Below, one piece after another: positions 29,317-37,322 of a DNA stretch of 64,000 nt. The notes beneath the pieces are model-generated. The model was not told the origin of the DNA, did not search any database, and saw only the letters and a list, made by a program, of their open reading frames with translations. Position numbers and translations under genes: made by a program. Positions within the stretch are counted from its first letter, which is position 1; each line of letters opens with the position of its first letter. This DNA is from Muriicola soli (GTDB lineage Bacteria; Bacteroidota; Bacteroidia; Flavobacteriales; Flavobacteriaceae), in NCBI RefSeq assembly GCF_004139715.1, contig NZ_CP035544.1, forward strand, positions 2,297,501 through 2,361,500. Reading direction: 5' to 3'.

Positions 29317-31812
29317 ATGCTAAAGAAATTACTCCCTAAAATTCTTGTGATACTTTTAGTTGCAGGATACTCCCAAAGTACAGAAGCGCAACTTTTCAAA
29401 AAGAAGAAAAAAGCCGAATCTTCAAAACCGGCGGCAAAAACTAAAAAAGGTGATCCGGAACCTTATGATAAGGTGATCACCAAAGATGCAATTACCGATT
29501 CCGGGCTATTTGATGTTCATATTGTTGATGATTCCCACTTTTACGAAATCCCTGATTCACTCTTTAATCGTGAAATGCTTATGGTGAGTCGGATCTCTAA
29601 AACTGCATCAGGCATTGGTTTTGGTGGAGGAAAGATCAATACACAGGTATTGAGATGGGAAAAGAAACCGAAAAAGGTGCTGCTCAGAGTGGTGAGTTAT
29701 GACGTTGTTGCTGCCGATTCACTTCCGGTACACGAGGCTGTCGTAAATTCTAACTTCGAACCCGTTCTCTATTCATTTGATATAAAAGCCTTTAAAAAGG
29801 ATTCCCTGAATCCGGCTACAGTCATTCAGGTAGACGAACTCTTTACCAAAGATGTTCAGGCCCTGGGTATGCCAGACCGTTTAAAGAAGCGCTATAAGGC
29901 TACACGCCTTGATGCGGACAGGAGTTATCTGGAATCGCTAAAGAGCTACCCCCTAAACATTGAAGCAAGACACGTTAAAACATACAATGCAGGAAGTCCT
30001 CCTTCTAACCAGAGTCTAGGATCGATTTCCATCGAGATCAACAATTCTATGATTCTCCTTCCCGCAGAACCCATGAAGCGTCGATATTTCGACAAGCGTG
30101 TGGGGTGGTTTGCAAGAGGACAGGTTGATTACGGCCTGGATGCACAGGAAAGCAAGACCATAACCTTCCTGGATCGCTGGAGACTGGAAGTTAAGGATGA
30201 GGATATGGAAAAGTTCAAAAATGGTGAATTGGTTGAGCCTAAAAAACCTATCGTATATTACGTTGATCGTGCAACACCGAAACAATGGGTACCTTATATC
30301 AAACAAGGGATCGAAGACTGGCAAGTAGCATTTGAAGCTGCAGGTTTTAAAAATGCCATCATCGCAAAAGACCCTCCAACTCCGGAGGAAGATCCTGACT
30401 GGTCGCCGGAAGATGTGCGCTATTCAGTAGTAAGATACCTGGCTTCACCCATCCCCAATGCAAACGGACCTCATGTAAGTGATCCTCGTAGCGGTGAGAT
30501 CCTCGAATCTGACATCAACTGGTACCACAACGTGATGACGCTCTTACGCAATTGGTTCTTCGTACAAACTGCTGCTATCAACCCTGAGGCACGTGGCGTA
30601 GAATTTAAGGATGAGGTGATGGGAAGACTCATTCGTTTTGTCTCTTCACACGAAGTTGGGCATACATTAGGATTACCTCACAATATGGGGAGTAGCGTAG
30701 CATATCCAGTAGATTCCCTTCGTTCAGAATCCTTTACAAAGAAATACGGTACAGCCCCGTCCATTATGGATTATGCTCGTTTTAATTACGTGGCACAACC
30801 CGAAGATGGTGATGTGGCCCTGATGCCGAACATTGGTATTTATGACAAATACGCCATCGAATGGGGTTACAGACCTATCCCCGGGACATCGGCGGAAGAC
30901 GAGAAGTCTATCCTGGATTCCTGGATCTTGGAACATGCGGGAGATCCTTTATATCGTTTTGGACATCAGCAGGTTGGTGATGTAGTAGATCCCAGTTCAC
31001 AAACTGAAGATCTCGGTGACAATGCCATCCTCGCCAGTGAATATGGGATTGCCAACCTCAAACGCATAGTTCCTAACCTAATTGAGTGGACCAAAGAGGA
31101 CGGCAAGAATTACGACGATCTCGAAACCTTATACGGGCAGGTTCTTTCTCAATTCAACAGATATATGGGCCATGTTTCCAACAACATTGGCGGCGTGTAC
31201 GAAAATCACAAGACTTATGACCAGGAAGGGCCGGTATATACCTATGTTCCCAGGGAACACATGGAAAATTGCGTAGCCTTCTTACACGAACAATTATTTG
31301 AAACACCGGAATGGCTGATCAATCCAGACCTATTTGCAAAGATTGAGTATTCAGGTTCTGTAGAACGGGTAAGAGCACTTCAAGTTAGAGCACTCAATAA
31401 TCTGATGAGCCTGGGCAAAATGGCCAGGTTAGTGGAATACGAAGCGATCCATGGCAACGAGGCTTACTCGCTGCTCGACCTTATGACTGATCTTCGCAGG
31501 GGGATTTGGTCTGAGCTCAGATACGGAAGAACTATAGACACCTATCGCAGAAATTTACAGAAAGCTTATGTAGACCGACTGGAATATATCATGAACGCTG
31601 AAGACCAACGCAAACTGCCCGACTTTGGAGGTTATCGTAAATCAACGGCGGTGACCATTAGTCAGTCAGACCTCAGGTCCATCGCTCGTGCTGAACTCAC
31701 TACGCTGAGATCTGCAGCTTTAACAGCTGCCAACCGTACCTCAGACAGAATGAGCAAATTTCACTTACAGGATATTGCAAAACGCATTGAAAAGATCCTG
31801 GATCCGAGTTAA
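29317..31812 (+). CDS. zinc-dependent metzincin-like metalloprotease (DUF5117/DUF5118/DUF4953)
   Basis: An 831-residue exported protein with signal peptide ending TEAQ, then a Lys-rich linker (LFKKKKKAESS). The arrangement is that of Bacteroidetes metalloproteases with DUF5118 (about 50-95), DUF5117 (about 100-300; GIGFGGGKINTQVLRWEKKP, VGWFARGQVDYGL) and a C-terminal DUF4953. The active site SSHEVGHTLGLPHNMGSS is a full HExxHxxGxxH motif with His445, Glu446, His449 and His455, and a likely Met-turn at PSIMDYARFNYV. It should act as a zinc peptidase in the periplasm or at the surface. It stands alone, is of normal family length, and is followed by a terminator. Confidence 0.93.
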   Translation: MLKKLLPKILVILLVAGYSQSTEAQLFKKKKKAESSKPAAKTKKGDPEPYDKVITKDAITDSGLFDVHIVDDSHFYEIPDSLFNREMLMVSRISKTASGIGFGGGKINTQVLRWEKKPKKVLLRVVSYDVVAADSLPVHEAVVNSNFEPVLYSFDIKAFKKDSLNPATVIQVDELFTKDVQALGMPDRLKKRYKATRLDADRSYLESLKSYPLNIEARHVKTYNAGSPPSNQSLGSISIEINNSMILLPAEPMKRRYFDKRVGWFARGQVDYGLDAQESKTITFLDRWRLEVKDEDMEKFKNGELVEPKKPIVYYVDRATPKQWVPYIKQGIEDWQVAFEAAGFKNAIIAKDPPTPEEDPDWSPEDVRYSVVRYLASPIPNANGPHVSDPRSGEILESDINWYHNVMTLLRNWFFVQTAAINPEARGVEFKDEVMGRLIRFVSSHEVGHTLGLPHNMGSSVAYPVDSLRSESFTKKYGTAPSIMDYARFNYVAQPEDGDVALMPNIGIYDKYAIEWGYRPIPGTSAEDEKSILDSWILEHAGDPLYRFGHQQVGDVVDPSSQTEDLGDNAILASEYGIANLKRIVPNLIEWTKEDGKNYDDLETLYGQVLSQFNRYMGHVSNNIGGVYENHKTYDQEGPVYTYVPREHMENCVAFLHEQLFETPEWLINPDLFAKIEYSGSVERVRALQVRALNNLMSLGKMARLVEYEAIHGNEAYSLLDLMTDLRRGIWSELRYGRTIDTYRRNLQKAYVDRLEYIMNAEDQRKLPDFGGYRKSTAVTISQSDLRSIARAELTTLRSAALTAANRTSDRMSKFHLQDIAKRIEKILDPS

Positions 31813-31832
31813 GTAAATACTTAACGATCTTT

Positions 31833-31872
31833 AAAAGGTACTGTTTCATCTATGAGCAGTACCTTTTTTTAT
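31833..31872 (+). terminator. rho-independent terminator
   Basis: An 11-bp stem AAAAGGTACTG/CAGTACCTTTT (31833-31843 with 31857-31867) followed by a T run, 20 nt after the metalloprotease stop. Confidence 0.87.
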
Positions 31873-32010
31873 TTTCTGTCTTCGCCCATTTTCGCAGTTT
31901 ACCACAAGTATTTGGCTTTTCACCACATCAGACCCGCCAATGCACAACATTCCTCCAATTTGCCTCCTTCTTAAGGCTATATTAGTAGTGTAAATAAAAA
32001 ACCCCAGATC

Positions 32011-32175
32011 ATGTCTTATAAAGTTAAAAGTCTGATATACCTGATTTGTTTTGTTGTTTCCGTAGTCATCTATGGACAAATGGAATCAAGTATGAACGAA
32101 CCCGCCTCTGAAGAGATGCAACTCGTTCAAACACAAAGTGAAGATTTTAATCAGGATACAGATAAACCTTTTTAG
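32011..32175 (+). CDS. 54-residue membrane-anchored or exported peptide, unknown
   Basis: This ORF is too short for usual cut-offs. From ATG 32011 it encodes a protein beginning MSYKVKSLIYLICFVVSVVI, a hydrophobic signal or anchor of about 15 residues ending near YGQ, then a polar acidic tail (SEEMQLVQTQSEDFNQDTDK). The stop is followed 38 nt later by a strong terminator pointing the same way, and the next gene starts after that, which supports a real transcript here. The Y-G-Q junction looks like a flavobacterial signal peptidase I site. No family recognised. Confidence 0.6.
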   Translation: MSYKVKSLIYLICFVVSVVIYGQMESSMNEPASEEMQLVQTQSEDFNQDTDKPF

Positions 32176-32213
32176 ACAATTGCCTTTTTCATATTCCCCA
32201 AATCGATTAAATC

Positions 32214-32243
32214 AAAAGCCCGCTATCATGCGGGCTTTTTTTA
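32214..32243 (+). terminator. rho-independent terminator
   Basis: A 10-bp stem AAAAGCCCGC/GCGGGCTTTT with a 6-nt loop and T run. Its only upstream rightward ORF after the previous terminator is the 54-residue gene. Confidence 0.87.
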
Positions 32244-32340
32244 GACAGCATTCTGAGTTAAATTCATCCTAAATCGAATTAAAGGGCTAAACCTTTTGTT
32301 TCTCTTCCGGTCCTAAGGGTGTAATTTAAATGAATAACAC

Positions 32341-32801
32341 ATGAAAAAAATTCTTATCGCTATGTTAACCGTAGCCAGTATTAGTGTCGCCGCCCAGGAA
32401 GGGCACCGACAAGGACCACGCCAAGAAGAAGATCTGCTAACACCGGAGCAAATGGCTGTATTGCAGACCAAAAAGATGACCCTGGCACTCGACCTTACCG
32501 AGGCTCAACAGGAGCAAATTCAGGAATTTCATCTGGAAAATGCCCGCTACCGTCAGGAGAAAATGGAGGCCCGAAAAAAAGACAGATCAGAAGATCCCAA
32601 AAAGATCTCAGTGCCGATGAGCGGTTCACCATACAAAGTGAACGCTTAGATCATATGATCGCCGGAAAGGAGAAGCTGAAATCTATCCTCAATCAGGAAC
32701 AGTTCGAAAAATGGGAGAAGGTGATGCACCACAAAAAAAGAAAAAGACACGGAAAAGGGATAGGTCATAATGAAGACGGACGCCCCCGAGGTAGAAGTTA
32801 A
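32341..32801 (+). pseudogene. Spy/LTxxQ-type periplasmic protein, frameshifted
   Basis: The first frame (32341-32649) encodes a signal peptide ending VAAQ, then LLTPEQMAVLQTKKMTLALDLTEAQQEQIQEFHLENARYRQEKMEA, the helical LTxxQ pattern of Spy/CpxP-like chaperones. The frame then switches to an unrelated tail. The -1 frame continues the expected protein from 32603: DLSADERFTIQSERLDHMIAGKEKL...ILNQEQFEKWEKVMHHKK, ending TAA 32799-32801. Adding one A to the A5 run at 32599-32603 joins them into a 153-residue protein, a normal length for this group. The lesion may be real or a homopolymer sequencing error. Confidence 0.82.
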
Positions 32802-32808
32802 AAAAATG

Positions 32809-32836
32809 AAAGGGCCTATGGGGCCCTTTTTTATTT
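32809..32836. terminator. bidirectional terminator between convergent genes
   Basis: Stem AAAGGGCC/GGCCCTTT (32809-32816 with 32822-32829), followed by TTATTTT rightward and preceded by a run that reads T-rich leftward. It separates the Spy-like gene from hemL. Confidence 0.8.
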
Positions 32837-34120
32837 TAAATCAGAAACTATTTCCGTCAACCCTTCCAGGGTAAAATCAATATCGGAATAGGAGAGCGCA
32901 TCATTGAGAAAATAACTTTCGAAGGCACTTGGTGGAAGATAAACACCTTTGGACAACATTCCGTGAAAATACTTTTTAAAGGTATCGTTGTTCCCTTTCA
33001 TAGCACCCTCAAAATCTTTTACGGGTTTTTCTGTAAAATGCACAGATATCATAGAACCAAACCGATTGATTTGATGTGCAATTCCATTGTCGGAGAGAAT
33101 ACGCTCGATTCCCTGATGTAAATATTCAGTCTTATTAGCCAGGCTTTCAAACACTTCGGGCTTTTCATTCAGTGCAGTCAGCATAGCCAGTCCGGCACTC
33201 ATTGCCAGTGGGTTTCCACTTAGTGTTCCCGCCTGGTAAACCGGGCCGTCTGGGGCCAGATAGTCCATGATCTCTTTTCTTGCGGCAAAAGCGCCAACGG
33301 GTAATCCTCCGCCTATGACCTTGCCGTAGGTAACGATGTCTGCCTTGATATTCAAGACTTCCTGAGCTCCGCCTTTTGCCAGCCTGAAGCCCGTCATGAC
33401 CTCATCAAAAATCAAAAGGATCTTCTTTTCAGTGCATCGTTCCCTTAGGCCCTTAATAAACGAATCATCCGGAATGATACAACCCATGTTCCCTGCTACG
33501 GGTTCTATGATTACTGCAGCAACATTCTCCTTATTAGCTTCCAATAATGCATCTACACTTTCCAGATTATTGTACCTGGCCAACAGTGTGTCTTTAGCTG
33601 TTCCTTCTGTTACGCCAGGACTGTTAGGACTCCCAAATGTGACGGCACCACTTCCGGCCTGAATAAGGAACGCATCGGCATGGCCGTGATAACACCCGGC
33701 AAATTTTATTATTTTATCCTTCCCGGTAAATCCTCTTGCGAGTCGGATCGCACTCATACATGCTTCCGTTCCGCTGTTTACAAATCGAATCTTATCCATA
33801 TTGAGCACCATGGATAGCGCCAGTTTGGCCAGATCAGTCTCAATTTCAGTAGGCATTCCAAAGGAGGTACCCTTTTTTGCCTTTTTTATTACGGCTTCAA
33901 GAACCGGTTCATACGCATGGCCTAAAATTAAAGGCCCCCAGGAGGAAATGTAATCAATCAATCTATTGCCGTCCTCGTCATAGAGATAGGCTCCTTTGGC
34001 CTCCTTGACAAAAACAGGAGTGCCGCCCACAGCTTTAAAGGCCCTAACAGGCGAATTCACACCTCCGGGAATATAGCGTTGTGCCTCCTTAAAAAGGGCA
34101 CTGCTTCTTTGGTACTTCAT
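32831..34120 (-). CDS. hemL: glutamate-1-semialdehyde 2,1-aminomutase
   Basis: A 429-residue class III PLP aminotransferase that converts glutamate-1-semialdehyde to 5-aminolevulinate in the C5 route of tetrapyrrole synthesis. Family motifs: N-terminal [59 protein letters not shown], and the PLP lysine Lys267 in [15 protein letters not shown]. It is the last gene of a leftward operon, starting 4 nt after the glucosaminidase lipoprotein. No other heme gene is adjacent. Confidence 0.97.
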   Translation of the reverse strand: MKYQRSSALFKEAQRYIPGGVNSPVRAFKAVGGTPVFVKEAKGAYLYDEDGNRLIDYISSWGPLILGHAYEPVLEAVIKKAKKGTSFGMPTEIETDLAKLALSMVLNMDKIRFVNSGTEACMSAIRLARGFTGKDKIIKFAGCYHGHADAFLIQAGSGAVTFGSPNSPGVTEGTAKDTLLARYNNLESVDALLEANKENVAAVIIEPVAGNMGCIIPDDSFIKGLRERCTEKKILLIFDEVMTGFRLAKGGAQEVLNIKADIVTYGKVIGGGLPVGAFAARKEIMDYLAPDGPVYQAGTLSGNPLAMSAGLAMLTALNEKPEVFESLANKTEYLHQGIERILSDNGIAHQINRFGSMISVHFTEKPVKDFEGAMKGNNDTFKKYFHGMLSKGVYLPPSAFESYFLNDALSYSDIDFTLEGLTEIVSDLK

Positions 34121-34124
34121 ACGA

Positions 34125-34946
34125 TTATCTGATATTGTTGGACTGTATTCTTAATTCCTGTCCTACGGAAATGATATTGTCATTTAGTGAATTGAGTTGC
34201 TTGAGTTCTTCCACGGAAACCAAGTACCTTCGGGAAATGGAATAGAGGGTGTCTCCTTCCCTTACTACATGTACCTTAAAACTCCCTCGCGATGATTTCT
34301 TTGCCACCACGTAGTTGTCCTGCAATACGGCTTTATCAAACTCATGGAGGTCGTATCTTTCTATAAATGAGATGAGCTTATGGGGATATTTCCTGTCGGT
34401 GGCATAACCCGCTTTCTTTAAGCCATAGGCCCATCCTTTATAATCGTCTTTTCTCAGGTCGAACAAGAAAGCATATCGCGATCTGGTGGTCAGGAATAAA
34501 CTGTGATCCCTGAAGGAGTACATGGGATGGTTGTATTTTCTGAAACACTCCCCTCTTTCATCATCATCGTGAAGGGCGTAAGGCCCATCCCATCCGGTAT
34601 GGCATTTAATCCCGAAATGATTGTTCGTCTTAAGTGTGAGTTCTCCTCTACCGAAACCACTTTCCAGAATTCCCTGTGCCAGGGTAATACTCGCCGGAAC
34701 CCCATAAACCTTCATCTCAAACTGGGCGATTTCCGAAAAAGTGTCTATGTAATCTTCGATAGAAGCGATTGGAAATTCCATAAATCTTCCGTTGTCTTCA
34801 GGCAATGGATACTGCCCGGACCTTTCACTTCTGCTATTTTCAACAGTAGTTGTTGTGGATTTCTTTTTACTGTAGGTAGTGCGCTTTTTTGTCCCGCAGG
34901 CGGAAAGCAGGACAATCAGTATTCCGATAAAAAAAATCTTCCTCAT
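34125..34946 (-). CDS. GH73-type glucosaminidase lipoprotein with C-terminal LysM
   Basis: A 273-residue lipoprotein with Cys17 (LLSACGTKK). A glucosaminidase (GH73/FlgJ-like) domain spans about 60-200, with catalytic Glu95 in [17 protein letters not shown] and the family stretch [26 protein letters not shown] and [23 protein letters not shown] LysM peptidoglycan-binding repeat follows (about 227-270, [20 protein letters not shown]). It should cleave peptidoglycan in the periplasm while tethered to a membrane. Its start overlaps the preceding gene's stop by 4 nt, indicating co-translation within the operon. Confidence 0.93.
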   Translation of the reverse strand: MRKIFFIGILIVLLSACGTKKRTTYSKKKSTTTTVENSRSERSGQYPLPEDNGRFMEFPIASIEDYIDTFSEIAQFEMKVYGVPASITLAQGILESGFGRGELTLKTNNHFGIKCHTGWDGPYALHDDDERGECFRKYNHPMYSFRDHSLFLTTRSRYAFLFDLRKDDYKGWAYGLKKAGYATDRKYPHKLISFIERYDLHEFDKAVLQDNYVVAKKSSRGSFKVHVVREGDTLYSISRRYLVSVEELKQLNSLNDNIISVGQELRIQSNNIR

Positions 34947-35848
34947 ATGCTCAGCAAAGGTAAGTTCTTTTTTCTCAAAATGCCATTCATCCCTTCAATC
35001 CCTTGCAACCCTCCTGTGTGAATGGCAAGGATTTTGGCCCCTTTCTTAAATTTTCCTTGCTTGACCATATCGATGATTCCAAACATCATTTTTGCGGTGT
35101 AAATGGGATCCAAAGGAATCTTTGTCTTTTCCTTAAAGGAATTGATAAAGGCAACCAATTCCTTCGTAACCCGGCCATAGCCTCCAAAATGGTAAGTGGT
35201 AATTAGTGTCCAGTTTTTCGCTGTTGTGTACTTGCCAATGTCTTCTTTTAAAAAATCTCCCTTCAGCGCCGGAAAGCCCAGTAGTTTCTGATGTTCGCAA
35301 GCTGAATTGCTAAGCCCGGCCAGGGTTCCTCCTGTCCCCACTGAGCAACAAATAACATCATAAAAACGATCTTCAGTCGTAAGGATTTCTTCACAGCCCT
35401 TTACTCCCAGCGCATTCGTTCCCCCCTCTGGGATCAAATAGGGATTTTTGTGCCGACGAAGAAGATCAGCCTGATAGTCCTTGTTCTCCCGCAACCGATA
35501 TTCCTCGCGTGATACAAATTCAAATTCCATCCCCATTTTAGCAGCACTTACAAGCGTTGGGTTATTCTTCCAGCGATCGGCAAGTTCCTCCCCCCTGATA
35601 ATTCCTCTGGAACTCATACCGTTTGCTGATGCGGCGTAAGCGGCTGCCGGGATATGATTGGAATAGGCTCCTCCGAAAGTCAGGAGGTTTGTACAGTTAC
35701 TCTTTTTAGCTTCCTGAAGGTTGTATTTGAGTTTCCGGAATTTGTTCCCCGAGAGCATGGGGTGTGTCAAATCTTCCCGCCTGAGGTGAAGGCTGATATC
35801 GCGTTGCTTAATTTCCGGGAGTACTATGGTATCTGTTTGCAAATCCAC
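34943..35848 (-). CDS. PLP-dependent ACC deaminase / D-cysteine desulfhydrase family enzyme
   Basis: A 301-residue enzyme of the tryptophan synthase beta fold. It starts with GTG at 35848, overlapping the upstream stop by 1 nt. Motifs: LRREDLTHPMLSGNKFRKLKY, with the PLP lysine in GNKFRK; FGGAYSNHIPAAAYAA; IPEGGTNALGVKGCEEI; and CSVGTGGTLAGL, the phosphate-binding glycine loop. It is somewhat shorter than canonical ACC deaminases (about 338), as in the flavobacterial D-cysteine desulfhydrase-like branch. The reaction is probably deamination of ACC or D-cysteine to pyruvate or 2-oxobutyrate; which substrate cannot be told from sequence. Confidence 0.87.
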   Translation of the reverse strand: MDLQTDTIVLPEIKQRDISLHLRREDLTHPMLSGNKFRKLKYNLQEAKKSNCTNLLTFGGAYSNHIPAAAYAASANGMSSRGIIRGEELADRWKNNPTLVSAAKMGMEFEFVSREEYRLRENKDYQADLLRRHKNPYLIPEGGTNALGVKGCEEILTTEDRFYDVICCSVGTGGTLAGLSNSACEHQKLLGFPALKGDFLKEDIGKYTTAKNWTLITTYHFGGYGRVTKELVAFINSFKEKTKIPLDPIYTAKMMFGIIDMVKQGKFKKGAKILAIHTGGLQGIEGMNGILRKKNLPLLSI

Positions 35849-36192
35849 TAATATCTAGGTTTCTCGAACCAAAGATATTTTATAAAACCGAATCTGTTTC
35901 GCGATCTGAGGTAAGAAGGATCCGACTCGTGAAAATAGGCCTCACGTTCAAAACTGAGATTCTTGTATGCCTTGTAGGTACTCAGATACCAAACAGACTT
36001 ACATATCCATTCTGAAATATACCACAGATAAAAAGGAAGAATTAGTAGTTCGGCCTGTTGCCTGAGATGAATACGTTCGTGATTGATAAGAATTCTGTCC
36101 TGAGTAAGTTCCGGTTCTTTTAAAATTATAAATGGCCACAAAGAAAGGCCTACATAATTCCTGTAAAAAAAATATTTACTGATAATCACCAT
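35848..36192 (-). CDS. small protein with HERIH motif, possible metallopeptidase-like, unknown
   Basis: A 114-residue protein with ATG at 36192. A HExxH-type sequence, HERIHLRQQAELLILPFYLWYISEW, sits at about 39-63, followed by a hydrophobic stretch and a conserved-looking FEREAYFHESDPSYL segment with a third acidic/His cluster. The arrangement HExxH...E resembles BlaR1/M56-like or minigluzincin-type peptidases, and such short Bacteroidetes proteins are annotated only as hypotheticals. It is the first gene of the operon that continues with the PLP enzyme, the glucosaminidase and hemL. Peptidase activity is an inference from the motif. Confidence 0.75.
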   Translation of the reverse strand: MVIISKYFFYRNYVGLSLWPFIILKEPELTQDRILINHERIHLRQQAELLILPFYLWYISEWICKSVWYLSTYKAYKNLSFEREAYFHESDPSYLRSRNRFGFIKYLWFEKPRY

Positions 36193-36358
36193 ACACTGCG
36201 CGTACTGACATTTTAAAATTAAGTTCTTTTACTTCAACTTTAAGAAGAACTTCGACAAATTACCCACAATAAGAGACCATTCTCATAAAGACTGTAAGCT
36301 CAGGAAAATAGGTAGCATCCGGAAATCACAACTGGTTTATTAACAGGAAAACCTTTAA

Positions 36359-36544
<186 letters not shown>

Positions 36545-36615
36545 CAGAACGGTGCGATTCGGCATGATATTTGAGACTTAATAGGAAAAGATGTTAGACT
36601 AAAACAGTTCGTATT

Positions 36616-37194
36616 ATGAAAAAGAAAATATTGTTTTTACTCCCTCTTGCCCTTTTATTAATGGCGTCTTCATGTGTTTCGGTTAGAGTTATTGCAGACT
36701 ACGACCGCAACGCTGATTTTAATACTTATAAGACTTATGCTTTTTACAAAACGGGAATAGACAAAGCCATGATTTCCGATCTCGATAAAAAGAGGATTCT
36801 AAGGGCCATTGAAAATGAAATGGCCAATAAAGGTTTTGTAAAATCTGAAAACCCCGATCTTTTGGTCAGCATCTTCACCAAGGAACGCGAGCAGGTAGAC
36901 ATCTATAACAACGCCGGCTGGGGTTGGGGTTGGGGCTGGGGTCCCGGATGGGGATTCTGGAATCCATGGATGTTCGGAGGCGGAGCAGGCTGGGGAAATA
37001 ACATCAGTACCCGAACAGAAGGCTCACTTTATATCGACCTCATCGATACCAAGTCCAAAGATTTGATATGGCAGGGTCGAGGTGTTGGAACCTTAAACAA
37101 TACGAGTAATATTGAGAAAAAGGAAGAGCGAATAAGAGAATTTGTCACAGAGATCATGGAGAAATATCCCCCTAATTCTCTGGCTTCCAATTAA
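36616..37194 (+). CDS. DUF4136 lipoprotein
   Basis: A 192-residue lipoprotein with Cys20 (MASSCVSVRV). The start of the mature part, VIADYDRNADFNTYKTYAFY, and the segment KRILRAIENEMANKGFVKSENPDLLVSI are characteristic of DUF4136. A low-complexity Trp-Gly stretch (GWGWGWGWGPGWGFW, about 98-115) splits the domain, then SLYIDLIDTKSKDLIWQGRG closes it. Probably located in the periplasm or inner face of the outer membrane; role unknown. It follows the DUF5522 gene by 71 nt and ends with a terminator. Confidence 0.87.
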   Translation: MKKKILFLLPLALLLMASSCVSVRVIADYDRNADFNTYKTYAFYKTGIDKAMISDLDKKRILRAIENEMANKGFVKSENPDLLVSIFTKEREQVDIYNNAGWGWGWGWGPGWGFWNPWMFGGGAGWGNNISTRTEGSLYIDLIDTKSKDLIWQGRGVGTLNNTSNIEKKEERIREFVTEIMEKYPPNSLASN

Positions 37195-37200
37195 AGTACA

Positions 37201-37227
37201 AAAACCGCCTAACGGGCGGTTTTTTAT
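37201..37227 (+). terminator. rho-independent terminator
   Basis: A 9-bp stem AAAACCGCC/GGCGGTTTT with a 5-nt loop and trailing T run directly after the DUF4136 stop. Confidence 0.87.
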
Positions 37228-37292
37228 TCGCCTTTACTTTATCCACAAAGATTACAAGCCAGGAGAATTTCCGGTTTTTATTCCTGATTTCT

Positions 37293-37300
37293 TACCTTTG
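37293..37300 (+). promoter_or_regulatory. -7 element (TACCTTTG) before the aromatic hydroxylase gene
   Basis: TACCTTTG matches TANNTTTG and would start transcription near 37306, 17 nt before ATG 37323. No TTG at the -33 position was found, so support is partial. Confidence 0.4.
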
Positions 37301-37322
37301 AAGAACACTTTAAATTGCCCTA

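Noticed and set aside
32590-32610. Programmed -1 frameshift in the Spy-like gene
   Set aside because: The sequence CCC AAA AAG lacks a complete slippery heptamer in the 0 frame and no downstream stem is evident; a missing base in the A5 run is simpler.
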